This document shows positions 51,802-62,927 of a stretch of 64,000 nucleotides of DNA, piece after piece. The stretch comes from an uncultured Shewanella sp. (GTDB lineage: Bacteria; Pseudomonadota; Gammaproteobacteria; Enterobacterales; Shewanellaceae): positions 1-64,000 of the forward strand of contig NZ_CANLKR010000009.1 in assembly GCF_947491715.1 (NCBI RefSeq). Direction: 5' to 3'. Position numbers and translations under genes: made by a program. The notes beneath the pieces are model-generated. The model did no database searches, was not told the DNA's origin, and saw nothing but the letters and a program-made list of their open reading frames with translations. Each line of letters opens with the position of its first letter. The stretch's first letter is position 1.

Positions 51802-54800
51802 TAAAACTCTGTCCTGTGTAATTCCAATTCAGTTTCATTGCTGATCAATTGTTCAAGCTGACCGGCCGACTGGTAATAATCGACCAATTTGGCCATTTCG
51901 CGGATGGTGGCATTATCGAATATTTGCGCCAGCTCCAGTTTGACTTCGGTTTGCTGTTCGATGGCACTGAGTAACCGAACCAATAGCAGTGAGTGTCCAC
52001 CCAGTTCGAAGAAACTGGTGGTCACACTCAATTCGCTGCTGTCGAGCTTCAATAACTCGGCACATATGCTGGCCAGCACAAATTCGTTCGGCGTTGCCGG
52101 ACTGACTTGCTCAGCGGCAGCACCAGGTTGTGGCAAGGCCTTTTTATCTATTTTGCGATTCGGTGTTAACGGCCATTGCCTAACCACGACGAAATCTGCA
52201 GGCACCATATAACTGGGTAACCCGGCTTGTAGCTGGCGCTTGATTTGACTGGTCAATGCAGTTTCATCAATAGGAGCCTGCTGATCGGGTTCAACATAAG
52301 CGACCAGTCGCTTGTTGCCGGGTTGAACCTCTGTGACCATAACCAAACAAGTGGCCACGCCATCGCATAAAGACAATTGACGGGTCACTTCACCCGGTTC
52401 AACCCTGAATCCACGAATTTTCACCTGCTCATCGGCACGCCCTACAAACGCCAGATTGCCACATGGCAACCAGCGAACGATATCGCCTGTTTTGTAGTGC
52501 ACCTTGGCATTTGATAACTCGCTGAATTTCTCGTCAGTCATGGCGCGGTTGTTGAGATATCCGTGAGATACACCGGCACCGGCTATATGCAACTCGCCCG
52601 GTACGCCCAAAGGCACCCGTTGGCCTTTGCTGTTTAACACACATACGCTTGAATTGATGACCGGACGTCCAATTGGTGTGGTACGGACCTTGTCAATATC
52701 AGTAGTCAATGGATACAAGGTACTGCATATAGTGGTTTCAGAAGGACCGTAGCCATTGATGATTTGCAGCCCGTCAGTCAGCGACTGAATTTCGCTCAAA
52801 GCCTGTTCATCGATAGGTTCTACGCCCACCAACACTCGCTTCATCGCAGGACCTTGGCCTTGACGGCAAGACGCCAGCCAGTCGCCGACAAAAAACGGCG
52901 GCACATAAGCGGCCGATATTTTTTGCAGGCTCAACCAGTCAACAAAACCAGGGCCATCCATGATCACAGTTTCCGGCACTATCACCAAGGTGGCCCCCTG
53001 TATCAGCGGCGCAAACATTTCATAAACCGACACGTCAAAACAGAAATTGGACCACCAGGCGCAACGCTCAGTCGCAGTCAACGGCTGTATGCGCTGGCAA
53101 CTATGCAACATGTTGTTGACGCCACGATGATGACAAACCACCGCTTTTGGCTGCCCGGTCGAACCGGACGTGTAAATAATGTATGCACCCGAGTCAGTGT
53201 TATGATTGCTGTTCAATGGCGCCAATCCAGCTTCGCCAGACGCCAATACGGCCTCAATATCAATGACCGAACGTCCAGCCCCCCAAGTTCGCAGCTGCTC
53301 AGTCGTACCGGCGAAAAAGTGGCTCACTTGTGCATCTTGCAACATAAAATCAATCCGCTGCGACGGGTGAGCGGCATCGACCGGCAAATAGATAGCACCA
53401 CTTTTAAGCACGGCCAGTGTGGCAATGACTTGATCACAACCTTTGGGCAGACAGACGGCAACCACCTGACCGGCCTTAACACCTTGCTGCTGCAAGTATC
53501 TGGCAACAAGGGTGCTGTCAGCTTCCAGGCGGGCATAGCTCAGTTGCCGGTCCGCCTCTTGTACGGCGATGTGATGTGGGTACGCAGCCGCTTTTGCGGC
53601 AATTTGTTGGTCCAGGGTTTGTTCACAAACCTGTGCCTGTTCACCAGCTTCAAATTTTGCCAGCATTTGCTGTTCTTGCTGGCCCAGCACATTTAGCTGC
53701 TCCACTGAGCACACGTCCTGGTCAACCATCAGTGCCAGCACTTGTTCGAGCTGACTCAACATTCTTTGTATCACCTCAGGCGATAGCTTAAGATCATTGC
53801 CATGCAACTCAACCGTGAATTGTTTACCGGGCAAAACCGCCAACGTCAGTGGAAAACTGGTCTGTTCATTGACATTGCTGCCGTGCAAAACGATACCTGC
53901 CTGAGTGATTTCATCGTCAATAGCCTCACCAACCGGGTAGTTTTCAAACACTACGACGCTGTCAATCAGCTCACCGGACAATGGATGTTGCTTGACAATA
54001 TCCGGTAGCGGCAGCAATTCATGCGCCATGCGTTCAACCTGATCAGACTGAATCTTTTGCACCAGTACATCCAGGCTTGTCTGTGCTGCCAAGTCAACGT
54101 GCACAGGTACGGTATTGATCATCAAACCCGCCAATTCGTTAACCTCCGGCAATTGTGCCGGTCGGCCTGAAACCGTCATACCAAAGGTCACACTGTCGCT
54201 GTTCTTGTAACTGGCCAGGGTTTTCGCCCAGGCAAGTTGGAACAAGGTACTCATGGTGACACCAAGCTGGCTTGAGCGAGCTTGCAATTGCTCGACTTGA
54301 CTTACCTCAAGTACGGTTTTGACTTTGCAGTATTTCTCTTGAGCATTGTCTACGACATGACTCAGCGGTAACTGTGGTGCCTCTTCAATCACCGACAAGT
54401 ATTGCTGCCAGTATTGTTGCGCCTGGTCAACGTCATAATCGGCCAACCAGCGAAGGTAGCTGTCAAATTGCGGGTTGTCAGCCGGTTTTAGCAACTGCTT
54501 GTTTTGCAAAGTGCGATAAGCCGCAATCAACTGTGCCATGACTATCGGCTGGCTCCAGCCATCCAGCAAACTGTGATGGTGGGTCCAGATAAACTGATAA
54601 TGATTTTCACCGAGCTGCACCATCAGCAGGCGCATCAAACAGGGTGTTTCCAGCTCAAAAGGCAGACACTTCTGGCTCTGTTCCAGACCGGCAATCATTT
54701 GCGGCTGTGCGCCGCTATCCAGCGCCGACAGATCCATTTCTTCCCACGGCAACTCACAACGGTCGACCACGAACTGCAAGGTGTCCTGGCTGCGTTGTTT

Positions 54801-57800
54801 AAAACCGCTGCGGAAAATATCGAACGACTGCACCACGTGCTGCCAGGCAGCCTTAAAATGCGGCAAGTGAATGTTCGACAGATTCAAACTCAACTGAGTG
54901 GCATAAACCCCACTGTCAGGGGTCAGTTGTGAATGAAAAATAAGTGCCTGTTGCATCCCGGTGGCCGGATAAATCTTGCTCACATGCGGATATTGCTGTT
55001 GCAACGTCTCCAGTTCTTCTCCAGTCAAGCTGACCTGCGGGAAATCACACGGATGTTGATACGTCTTGGTTGACTCAGCGGCAAAATCAATCAGTTGCTG
55101 GAGGTTGTCAATTAACTGCTGCGCCAGATCAGCGGTTTGCTGTGCACTAAAGTGGCAGTTGTCAGCATCGAGTTTAAGACTAAAACAATCATTGGTGATT
55201 TCGCAGTTTACCGCCAGAGCATGAGACACCTTCGCCGCCAAACAAACCGGCTGCCCCGGGTCCAATTCACTTAGCCCCAATAAGGTTTCACCTGCACTTG
55301 GTGTATCTGTGACACCCAGATAATTAAAGATCAGTGTTGACGGATTTCGACCCAACACCTCGGTGATCTGCAAATCCTGTTCAATATCTTTGAGTAAAGG
55401 CAAATCCATGCCCTTATTTGGTATCGGTTTAACACCGGCTTTTACCGCACCGATAATCTCAGACCACTGAGTTTGCCCTTCACTGTCGAGCAACAGCGGG
55501 TAAACATTGGTAAACCAGCCGACGGTTTGCGACAAATCGACATCATGATCGATACCATCACGGCCATGACCTTCAAGGTCGAGCAACAATTGGCTTTGCT
55601 GACTCCACTGCTGCCATGTTTTGAATACCGCCCCAAGTAAAATTTCATTGATATTGGCATTGAATACCCCAGCAGTTGTTTGCCTAAGCTTGCTGGTCAT
55701 ATCGACATTTAGTGAAACTTTGCACTGATGAACATCACCCACCAGCCCTTGTGGCTGCCACTGTGTCAATTGTCGGCTATCCAGCGCTTCAGCCCATTGA
55801 TACCAGTATTGGCGTGCCTTTTGATGCGATTGACTTTGGCTGTACTGCTGTAAATAGTCCACCCAATGTTGCAAACCGGCGGTGCGAGGCGCCAGGTTGA
55901 TTGGCTCGCTGCGTACCGCCTGTTCAAGTGCCGTAGTTAAATCTTGCGCCACAATGCGCCAGGAAACGCCATCGATCACCAAGTGATGTGCCGCCAAGAT
56001 AAAATGTTGCAACTGACCTGCGGTGATAAAGGCAAAGCATTTAAATAACGGGCCTTTGGCCAAATCAAAGCTTTGCTGAATTTCAACCTGGTGTTGGTCG
56101 ATTAACCCCTGACTCACCTCAAGTTGAGGGGATTGGATGGTCACAAAAGCGTGGTTCAGCATTTGCGCCGAATCCGGCAATACCTCTGCGGTCCCTTGCT
56201 CAGCACAATACACCGCACGCAACAGGTCATGTTTTTGCAGCACACTGGTGATGGCCGACGACAATACATCAACGTCGACTGCACTGGACAATTTAAAACT
56301 CAAGCTTTGGTTGTAGTGAGTCTGGCCAGGGTTTTGACGCAAAAACTGGGTTTGTATTGCAGTTAATCCAACCGGACCAAGCCAAGCTGAAAAGGCCGGG
56401 ATGGCTGCATCCAAACGGGCAATATGACGAGCCAATTGACGCACGCTTTGATATAAAAACAAATCTTTGGTGGTGAGCTTATAGCCATTTTTGAGTGCTT
56501 CAGAAACAATCTGAATGGCTGAAATCGAATCGCCGCCAATGCTAAAGAAATTGTCGGTCACGCCAATTTTGTCGGTTTTAAGCACCGCTTTAAAAACCGC
56601 CAACAACGCTTTTTCGCGGTCATTTTCTGCTGCCACAATAGCGTCTTTTGACTGTTCAAAGTCAGGCAGCACCAATTGACGCCTGTCGACCTTGCCATGT
56701 TCAGACAATGGCAGGCTATCAAGCTTGATATAGACTCTCGGGACCAATCCACCCGGCAAATGCTGACTCATAAACAATGAAAAGCGCTCATCATCGTCGC
56801 TATTTTCGCTGGTATCAGTAACATAGTAGGCAACCAGTACATCGCTACCGGCCGGTGTTTTCGCCACAATAACGGCCGCTTGCAACACGTCGTCATGAGT
56901 ACTGAGCAATGACTCGATTTCTCCAAGGAAAACCCGCAATCCATTTAACTTGACTTGGTTATCATTACGACCCAAATAATGCAGCTTACCATCATGACTT
57001 AGCCTGACCACATCGCCAGTACGGTAATGCAAACACTGGCTACCATCAGCTTGCTGATGGATGACAAATACTTCGTCGGTACGGGTTTGGTCATTGAGAT
57101 AACCATTACTGAGCAGAGGGCCGCTAAGCCAAAGTTCACCAGGTATGGTTGGTGCAACCGGTTTGCCTTGTGAATCCATCACGGCAAAACCAACGTGAGG
57201 TATCGGTTTACCGATTGGAATGGCACCTTCAGCATCATCCAGTTCACAGCGGTGGGCTACCGACCAAACGGTGGCCTCGGTCGGTCCGTACTCGTTATAC
57301 AAGGTGGCGTCAGCCGTCCAGCTGGATTGATAGTGTTGCTGCACCAAATCAGGTTTACAGGCTTCACCGGCAACAATAACGGTCTCTAACGAGCTGGCGG
57401 TTTGTGCACCGGCGACATTGCTTATCAGTCGATATAATGAAGGAACGCACAACAAATGGCTGATTTGGCTCGATTCAATCAGCGCAACAATCGCCTCGGG
57501 AGCGTTAATTTGTGGCGCTGAGGCGATCATCAATTTGCCACCGGATATCAACGTCCAAAACAACCCGGCGACAGAACTGTCAAATGACAACGAGGACAAC
57601 AACAGGAAGTTTTTTACCGATTGGCGATAATACCCCAACCGAGCATCCGTAGAGTAGACCAGATTGCGCTGAGTGACTTCGACCCCTTTAGGCAAACCGG
57701 TAGAGCCAGATGTAAAGATATAGTAGGCAGGATCTGACATTGAAGCTGTTGCCCAGCGTTCAGTCACCAAATCGGCATTGGCTGTTGTGTTACACAACGA

Positions 57801-60800
57801 TTGCAGGCTCACTTTATGATTATCGCTTGAGTCAAGCTGATCAACCACCAGTATGGCCAAGTCTGCTTGTTCAATGATACGTTCGATACGCGCTTTGGGA
57901 TAATCCGGATCAACATAAACATAAGCGGCACCACTGAACAGACAACCCAATATAGCGCTAATGGCCTGAGTATTACGAGGTAACATTAAGCCAACCCGGC
58001 TGCCTGCGCCGAACCCTGATGCTATCAGTGCCGTTGCAACCGAATGCGCCTGGGCAATCAACTCATCGTAACTCAGGGTTTGTCCATCGGCATCAACGAC
58101 CGCCGTTTTGTCACCATTGCCGCTGTTACGTGCAACGATTTGCTGATATAACGGCAACTGTTCAAGCTGGTGCAACTGACCACTACCGGCCGTATGTTGC
58201 ACATACGAGCCCTGATTGAAATCGACTTCGGACAATCTCAGCTCAGGTTGATTCACCACCTGTTCAATCGCCGCGACAAAATAGTCCATCCATAACCGGA
58301 TGGTTTGCTGATCCCACAATTGCTGAGCATAAGTCCAGTTCATCGCTATATCATTGTCTTTTTCAACAATTTCAACGGTTAAATCAAATTTGGCCAAGCG
58401 TTCTTGAGTGGCCAGCAATTGCATCGAACCACCCGGCCAGTCAATTGCACTGCTGCTGTCCTGTTGCATCACAAACATCACTTGAAACAGCGGATGGATC
58501 CCCAAGTTACGTTCGCATTGCAATTGCTCCACCAGCATTTCAAAAGGCACGTCCTGGCAGTCCATGGCCGCAGCAAATTGCTGTTTAACCCGGCCAAAAA
58601 ACGCCGCCAGGGTACTTTGTCGATCAAGCTGAGTACGGATCGCCATGTTATTGACAAAAAAACCAACCATAGGCTCTGTCTGCTCGCTTTCGCGGTTGGC
58701 AATGGCAGTGCCGATCACTATGTCACCGGTGCCGCTGAGCGTTGCCAGCAACAAGCTGAGCATGCCCTGCAACAAATTAAATCGGGTCAATTGGTATTGT
58801 GCACAGATTTTATCCATTGCTTTGACGGTATCACTTTGCCATTGGTAACTCAGGCTATCTGCCAATGCGCTTTGCTCATTGCACCGTTGGCGGTCAAGTG
58901 GCAACGAATGGGTCTGTGGACAATCGCGCAAATGCTCAAGCCAAAATGCCAATTGCTGCTGCATTTTCTCTGAGTCGTTTTGTTGCTTACGCCATTGTTG
59001 CTTGTGCCAAAGTGCGTAGTCCTGATACTGAATACTCAACGGCGCCAACGGCTCGGTGTTCATGCCTAAAGCGACACGGTAAAAATGGCAAAACTCGTCA
59101 ACCAGCACGCCCATCGACCAACCATCCGCCACTATGTGATGAATGCTCAACACCATCAAATGCCGGCCATCGGTCATTTGCGCCAAACGGCAATTGATCA
59201 GCAGGTCTTGGGCCAAATCAAACACATGCTCCCCGGCCGCTGTAACAAAATCATCGATTCGCCCAATTGCCGCACCGTCAAAATCAACCGCTTGCAGTTC
59301 AACCTCTATCGCTCGATGTGGGTGGATTTCAAGCGCAGCTTTACCCTGCACTTGAACAAAATTGGTTCTGAGCACGTCATGGCGGGCTATAACCGCATTG
59401 AGCGCTTGCGACACGGCTTTTACATTAACGTCACCAGCAACCTTTAGTGCCGCATTGATATTGTACTTAGCCGATGCGCCTTCGAGTTGGTCAACAAACC
59501 ACAGGCGTGATTGGGCATCAGATAATGGCGGCGCTTGTTCTGCGCTCAAACGAGGGATCACCTCACTGTGATTTTTGGTTAACCCCGCGATAAAACAAGC
59601 TTGTTCACGGATAGTCGGTTGATTGAAGAAATCGTTGATCCCCAGCTTGATCCCCAACTGGCTGCGAAATCTGGCAATAATTCGGGTGGCCAACAGCGAA
59701 TGCCCGCCACTGGCAAAGAAATTTTGCCCGGCACCGATATTTTGCCAACCGGTTACCGTTTGCCAAATTGCCGCTATGGTGTGTTCCAGCTCACCTTGCA
59801 AAGGCTCAAAACGGCTCTCATCTACGGCCAATGCACAGGCAACATTAAACTCGGGCAGGGCTTTTCGGTCAACTTTGCCGTTGGCCGTAAGGGGGATAGC
59901 AGCAACCACTTCGATGGCTGCCGGGTGCATATAGTCCGGCAAAACCTTGGACAAATGACGCTTTATATCAGCGCGCAATATCTTAGGTAATGTTTTTGAC
60001 AAGACATAAGCACCAATGCTTTGTTCGTTTTGGTGATTGAACAGCACAACGACGGCCTGTTCGACACCGGCAATTGCTTTAATGCACTTTTCAATCTCGC
60101 CCAGTTCAATTCTCAGCCCTCGGATTTTGACCTGATCATCCAATCGACCGATAAATTCGATGTCCTGGTGATGACTGTACTTAACCAGATCACCGGTGCG
60201 ATAGACTTTTTGCCTTGGACCTTGTGCAAACCTGACATCGACAAATTTTTCTTCAGTCAATTGTTCACGTCGCCAGTAACCTTTACCGACGCTATCGCCG
60301 GCAATACATAACTCGCCGGGCACACCGTAAGGCACCAAGCGTAAATGTTGGTCAACAATCAACAACTGAACATTTGGGTTGGCCTGACCAAGGTTGGTCA
60401 CTGTGGCCAGTTCTGCCAATTCTGTTTTGCTGACTTGGTGGTAGTTGGATATATCCGTACATTCGGTCGGTCCGTACATGTTGATGATCTGGGCCGCAAA
60501 ACCAGCTGAACGAGTCCAACCGGCCAATCGTTCCAGGTTAATCGGCTCACCACCAAACAACACGCAACGTAGCGAAGACAGTCTGGCTGGGTCCGTTACC
60601 GTCTCAACCAGGGCATAAAAAGCACTGGGGGCACAATTGACAAAACTGATTTGCTGTTGCGCTATGGTTTGTTCGATTTCTACCGGATCAAAGCGGATAC
60701 CTTCACGCAATACTGCACAAGCGCCGTGCAGCAAGGGAGCAAACAGGTTTTTCTGGGTCAAATCGAATCCCAGCACACTGATGATATAAACCTTGTCTTG

Positions 60801-62927
60801 GGCGCACAAGTCAAACGCCTGTCCATACCAATGCAACAGGTTGACTTCGTTTTTATTGCTGATCAACGCGCCTTTAGGTTTGCCCGTACTGCCGGAGGTA
60901 TACATGATATAAAACAAATCCGATGGCGACCCAGCTATTGCCAGATTGCTGCTATCACCGCATTGCCATACCTGAGTTGTTGCGCGTATATCCAGCGATG
61001 GGGTATTGCAATCAGTCAATAACTCGTTATATTCGGCACATGTTATCACCAACACTGCCTCAGCATCTTGCAACAAGTAAAGTTTACGCTCGTCAGGATA
61101 ACTGGATTCTATCGGCAGATAAGCAGCGCCGGTTTTTAAGATCGCCAGCAAACCAACATAGAAATCCACGCCAGGGGTAAGACACAAGGCGACAATCTGG
61201 TTGGCCTTTATCTGATGATGCTCGACCAGGTAACGAGCAAGCTGGTTGGCCTGTTCATTGAGCTGGGCATAGCTCAACTGTTGCTCACCACAACGAACTG
61301 CGATGTTCTCTGGCGTTGTTGCAATCTGTTGTTCAATTAAGTCTATTACCCGCAAGTGTTCAGGGTAAGGTTGACGAGTGTTATTCAACTCATTCAACTG
61401 TTGATGTTGTTGCGCCGTAACTGTAGCCAGGTCCATAAGTGGCCCGTCACAGTTGATTGCCGATGACACAATGGCGATAAAATTATCGACCATCGCATGG
61501 ATGAATGCTTCGCTAAACAGACTGTCGGCATATTCCAGGTAACCGGCAAAGCTGTCATGGTGATTTTGCAGATTCAATTTCAAATCGAACACCGACAACT
61601 GCGGATCGATTTCATAAGGCATACAATGCAGCCCTTGTGCCCCTTGCTTTAGGCTGATCTCAGGTTGCAGCACAAAAAAGGCTTGAAACAGCCCATTGCG
61701 ATCCATATTTCGCTCAAGCGACAGTGACTGTAACACCGCATCATAAGGAAAACGCTGATGTTCCTGGATATTGCGGACATCGGCATTGACGTTTTTCACC
61801 AGCTGCGAAAAACTGTTTTGTTCATTCACCTCACTACGAACCACTATGGTATTGAGCAGGTTACCGACCACACCGAACAAATTCTGATGAGTGCGGTTTG
61901 AACTGACAGAGCCGACCAGAATATCACTTTGCCCACTATAACGGCTTAGTATCAGGTTATAGGCAGCCATCAACACAGAAAATACTGTGGCGCCCTGTGC
62001 TTTTGCATAGTCTTTGATTTGCCCGCCAAGCAATGCCGGTAATTCAAATTCAAACCGTTTGCCGCCAAAACACTGAACCGGGCCCCTGGCTTTGGTTGTC
62101 GGCAATTCAAGGGGTTGCCAATCGCTAAGGTAATCGAGCCAAAATTGCTGGTCCCGACCATATTGCTCAGAGGATAAATAGCCCTCTTCCCAACGGCTGT
62201 AATCGCGATATTGCCAGTCATCTGTAACTGCCACGGTTTGACCCAACGTCAACTGCTGGTAAATCGCCAACAACTGATCGAAAATCAGGTTTAACGAGCC
62301 GCCATCGCAAAATGCATGGTGGATCACCAAACACAACACTTGTTTTTGCGGCTGCGTTTTAAATAAACTACAATGCAACATTTGGCCGTTTTGCCAATCC
62401 ATGTCAGCAGCGGCCAATACTCTCGCGGCTTGGGCCAGAGCCTCATCTGCTTGAACAGGGTCTGAAATGGTTGAAAAATCCTTCAGATGCAATGGTATGG
62501 ACATAGTGTCCCTCACCTTTTGCAACAATACGCCCTGATGCTCCTCAACCGAGGTGCGCAATGCTTGATGCCTTTGTATCAGCAAGTTTAAGGCCGATTG
62601 CAGTGTCGCTTCATTCAATTGACCGTTAATTTCAATACTATGCAGCGAGTGATAATAATGACAATCAGGATGCATTTGTTCGAACACCCACAACGATTGC
62701 TGAGCCTGTGACAGTGCTACCGGCTCGTCAGCTGCAACTCTGACAGGCCCTTGAACAGCAACGTCATCACTAACAAAGCCAATCAACTCTGCCTTATGCT
62801 CAATCATCGCCGCCTTGATTTGTTTGGTAAATTTGCCCTTGGGCGCTTTGAAATTAAGCTTGCCGTCTGTTGACCAAACCCGGATTTGTGCGGCTTTTAA
62901 CGCATTTAACAGCTTTACGAAAGTCAT
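51801..62927 (-). CDS. three-module NRPS with one epimerisation domain
   Basis: The 3708-aa enzyme begins with a TubC-type docking domain (LLNALKAAQIRVWSTDGKLN). The order is C (HHAFCDG, about 206), A (679), T (GGHSLL, 1074), C (HHIVADG, 1266), A (1744), T (GGDSIS, 2132), E (HHLVIDGVSWR, 2315, with NYLG late), C of post-epimerase type (YPATGMQQALIFHSQL; HHSLLDG, 2787), A (3255), T (GGHSLL, 3645). Pocket residues by eye are DLKNLGMDIK, DSALIAEVWK (possibly aromatic; this residue becomes D) and DVYYLGGICK; none is a certain match to a code I know. The acidic C-terminal tail (NETELELHRTEF) may dock to the next enzyme. It overlaps its neighbours by 4 and 1 nt. Confidence 0.93.
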   Translation of the reverse strand: MTFVKLLNALKAAQIRVWSTDGKLNFKAPKGKFTKQIKAAMIEHKAELIGFVSDDVAVQGPVRVAADEPVALSQAQQSLWVFEQMHPDCHYYHSLHSIEINGQLNEATLQSALNLLIQRHQALRTSVEEHQGVLLQKVRDTMSIPLHLKDFSTISDPVQADEALAQAARVLAAADMDWQNGQMLHCSLFKTQPQKQVLCLVIHHAFCDGGSLNLIFDQLLAIYQQLTLGQTVAVTDDWQYRDYSRWEEGYLSSEQYGRDQQFWLDYLSDWQPLELPTTKARGPVQCFGGKRFEFELPALLGGQIKDYAKAQGATVFSVLMAAYNLILSRYSGQSDILVGSVSSNRTHQNLFGVVGNLLNTIVVRSEVNEQNSFSQLVKNVNADVRNIQEHQRFPYDAVLQSLSLERNMDRNGLFQAFFVLQPEISLKQGAQGLHCMPYEIDPQLSVFDLKLNLQNHHDSFAGYLEYADSLFSEAFIHAMVDNFIAIVSSAINCDGPLMDLATVTAQQHQQLNELNNTRQPYPEHLRVIDLIEQQIATTPENIAVRCGEQQLSYAQLNEQANQLARYLVEHHQIKANQIVALCLTPGVDFYVGLLAILKTGAAYLPIESSYPDERKLYLLQDAEAVLVITCAEYNELLTDCNTPSLDIRATTQVWQCGDSSNLAIAGSPSDLFYIMYTSGSTGKPKGALISNKNEVNLLHWYGQAFDLCAQDKVYIISVLGFDLTQKNLFAPLLHGACAVLREGIRFDPVEIEQTIAQQQISFVNCAPSAFYALVETVTDPARLSSLRCVLFGGEPINLERLAGWTRSAGFAAQIINMYGPTECTDISNYHQVSKTELAELATVTNLGQANPNVQLLIVDQHLRLVPYGVPGELCIAGDSVGKGYWRREQLTEEKFVDVRFAQGPRQKVYRTGDLVKYSHHQDIEFIGRLDDQVKIRGLRIELGEIEKCIKAIAGVEQAVVVLFNHQNEQSIGAYVLSKTLPKILRADIKRHLSKVLPDYMHPAAIEVVAAIPLTANGKVDRKALPEFNVACALAVDESRFEPLQGELEHTIAAIWQTVTGWQNIGAGQNFFASGGHSLLATRIIARFRSQLGIKLGINDFFNQPTIREQACFIAGLTKNHSEVIPRLSAEQAPPLSDAQSRLWFVDQLEGASAKYNINAALKVAGDVNVKAVSQALNAVIARHDVLRTNFVQVQGKAALEIHPHRAIEVELQAVDFDGAAIGRIDDFVTAAGEHVFDLAQDLLINCRLAQMTDGRHLMVLSIHHIVADGWSMGVLVDEFCHFYRVALGMNTEPLAPLSIQYQDYALWHKQQWRKQQNDSEKMQQQLAFWLEHLRDCPQTHSLPLDRQRCNEQSALADSLSYQWQSDTVKAMDKICAQYQLTRFNLLQGMLSLLLATLSGTGDIVIGTAIANRESEQTEPMVGFFVNNMAIRTQLDRQSTLAAFFGRVKQQFAAAMDCQDVPFEMLVEQLQCERNLGIHPLFQVMFVMQQDSSSAIDWPGGSMQLLATQERLAKFDLTVEIVEKDNDIAMNWTYAQQLWDQQTIRLWMDYFVAAIEQVVNQPELRLSEVDFNQGSYVQHTAGSGQLHQLEQLPLYQQIVARNSGNGDKTAVVDADGQTLSYDELIAQAHSVATALIASGFGAGSRVGLMLPRNTQAISAILGCLFSGAAYVYVDPDYPKARIERIIEQADLAILVVDQLDSSDNHKVSLQSLCNTTANADLVTERWATASMSDPAYYIFTSGSTGLPKGVEVTQRNLVYSTDARLGYYRQSVKNFLLLSSLSFDSSVAGLFWTLISGGKLMIASAPQINAPEAIVALIESSQISHLLCVPSLYRLISNVAGAQTASSLETVIVAGEACKPDLVQQHYQSSWTADATLYNEYGPTEATVWSVAHRCELDDAEGAIPIGKPIPHVGFAVMDSQGKPVAPTIPGELWLSGPLLSNGYLNDQTRTDEVFVIHQQADGSQCLHYRTGDVVRLSHDGKLHYLGRNDNQVKLNGLRVFLGEIESLLSTHDDVLQAAVIVAKTPAGSDVLVAYYVTDTSENSDDDERFSLFMSQHLPGGLVPRVYIKLDSLPLSEHGKVDRRQLVLPDFEQSKDAIVAAENDREKALLAVFKAVLKTDKIGVTDNFFSIGGDSISAIQIVSEALKNGYKLTTKDLFLYQSVRQLARHIARLDAAIPAFSAWLGPVGLTAIQTQFLRQNPGQTHYNQSLSFKLSSAVDVDVLSSAITSVLQKHDLLRAVYCAEQGTAEVLPDSAQMLNHAFVTIQSPQLEVSQGLIDQHQVEIQQSFDLAKGPLFKCFAFITAGQLQHFILAAHHLVIDGVSWRIVAQDLTTALEQAVRSEPINLAPRTAGLQHWVDYLQQYSQSQSHQKARQYWYQWAEALDSRQLTQWQPQGLVGDVHQCKVSLNVDMTSKLRQTTAGVFNANINEILLGAVFKTWQQWSQQSQLLLDLEGHGRDGIDHDVDLSQTVGWFTNVYPLLLDSEGQTQWSEIIGAVKAGVKPIPNKGMDLPLLKDIEQDLQITEVLGRNPSTLIFNYLGVTDTPSAGETLLGLSELDPGQPVCLAAKVSHALAVNCEITNDCFSLKLDADNCHFSAQQTADLAQQLIDNLQQLIDFAAESTKTYQHPCDFPQVSLTGEELETLQQQYPHVSKIYPATGMQQALIFHSQLTPDSGVYATQLSLNLSNIHLPHFKAAWQHVVQSFDIFRSGFKQRSQDTLQFVVDRCELPWEEMDLSALDSGAQPQMIAGLEQSQKCLPFELETPCLMRLLMVQLGENHYQFIWTHHHSLLDGWSQPIVMAQLIAAYRTLQNKQLLKPADNPQFDSYLRWLADYDVDQAQQYWQQYLSVIEEAPQLPLSHVVDNAQEKYCKVKTVLEVSQVEQLQARSSQLGVTMSTLFQLAWAKTLASYKNSDSVTFGMTVSGRPAQLPEVNELAGLMINTVPVHVDLAAQTSLDVLVQKIQSDQVERMAHELLPLPDIVKQHPLSGELIDSVVVFENYPVGEAIDDEITQAGIVLHGSNVNEQTSFPLTLAVLPGKQFTVELHGNDLKLSPEVIQRMLSQLEQVLALMVDQDVCSVEQLNVLGQQEQQMLAKFEAGEQAQVCEQTLDQQIAAKAAAYPHHIAVQEADRQLSYARLEADSTLVARYLQQQGVKAGQVVAVCLPKGCDQVIATLAVLKSGAIYLPVDAAHPSQRIDFMLQDAQVSHFFAGTTEQLRTWGAGRSVIDIEAVLASGEAGLAPLNSNHNTDSGAYIIYTSGSTGQPKAVVCHHRGVNNMLHSCQRIQPLTATERCAWWSNFCFDVSVYEMFAPLIQGATLVIVPETVIMDGPGFVDWLSLQKISAAYVPPFFVGDWLASCRQGQGPAMKRVLVGVEPIDEQALSEIQSLTDGLQIINGYGPSETTICSTLYPLTTDIDKVRTTPIGRPVINSSVCVLNSKGQRVPLGVPGELHIAGAGVSHGYLNNRAMTDEKFSELSNAKVHYKTGDIVRWLPCGNLAFVGRADEQVKIRGFRVEPGEVTRQLSLCDGVATCLVMVTEVQPGNKRLVAYVEPDQQAPIDETALTSQIKRQLQAGLPSYMVPADFVVVRQWPLTPNRKIDKKALPQPGAAAEQVSPATPNEFVLASICAELLKLDSSELSVTTSFFELGGHSLLLVRLLSAIEQQTEVKLELAQIFDNATIREMAKLVDYYQSAGQLEQLISNETELELHRTEF

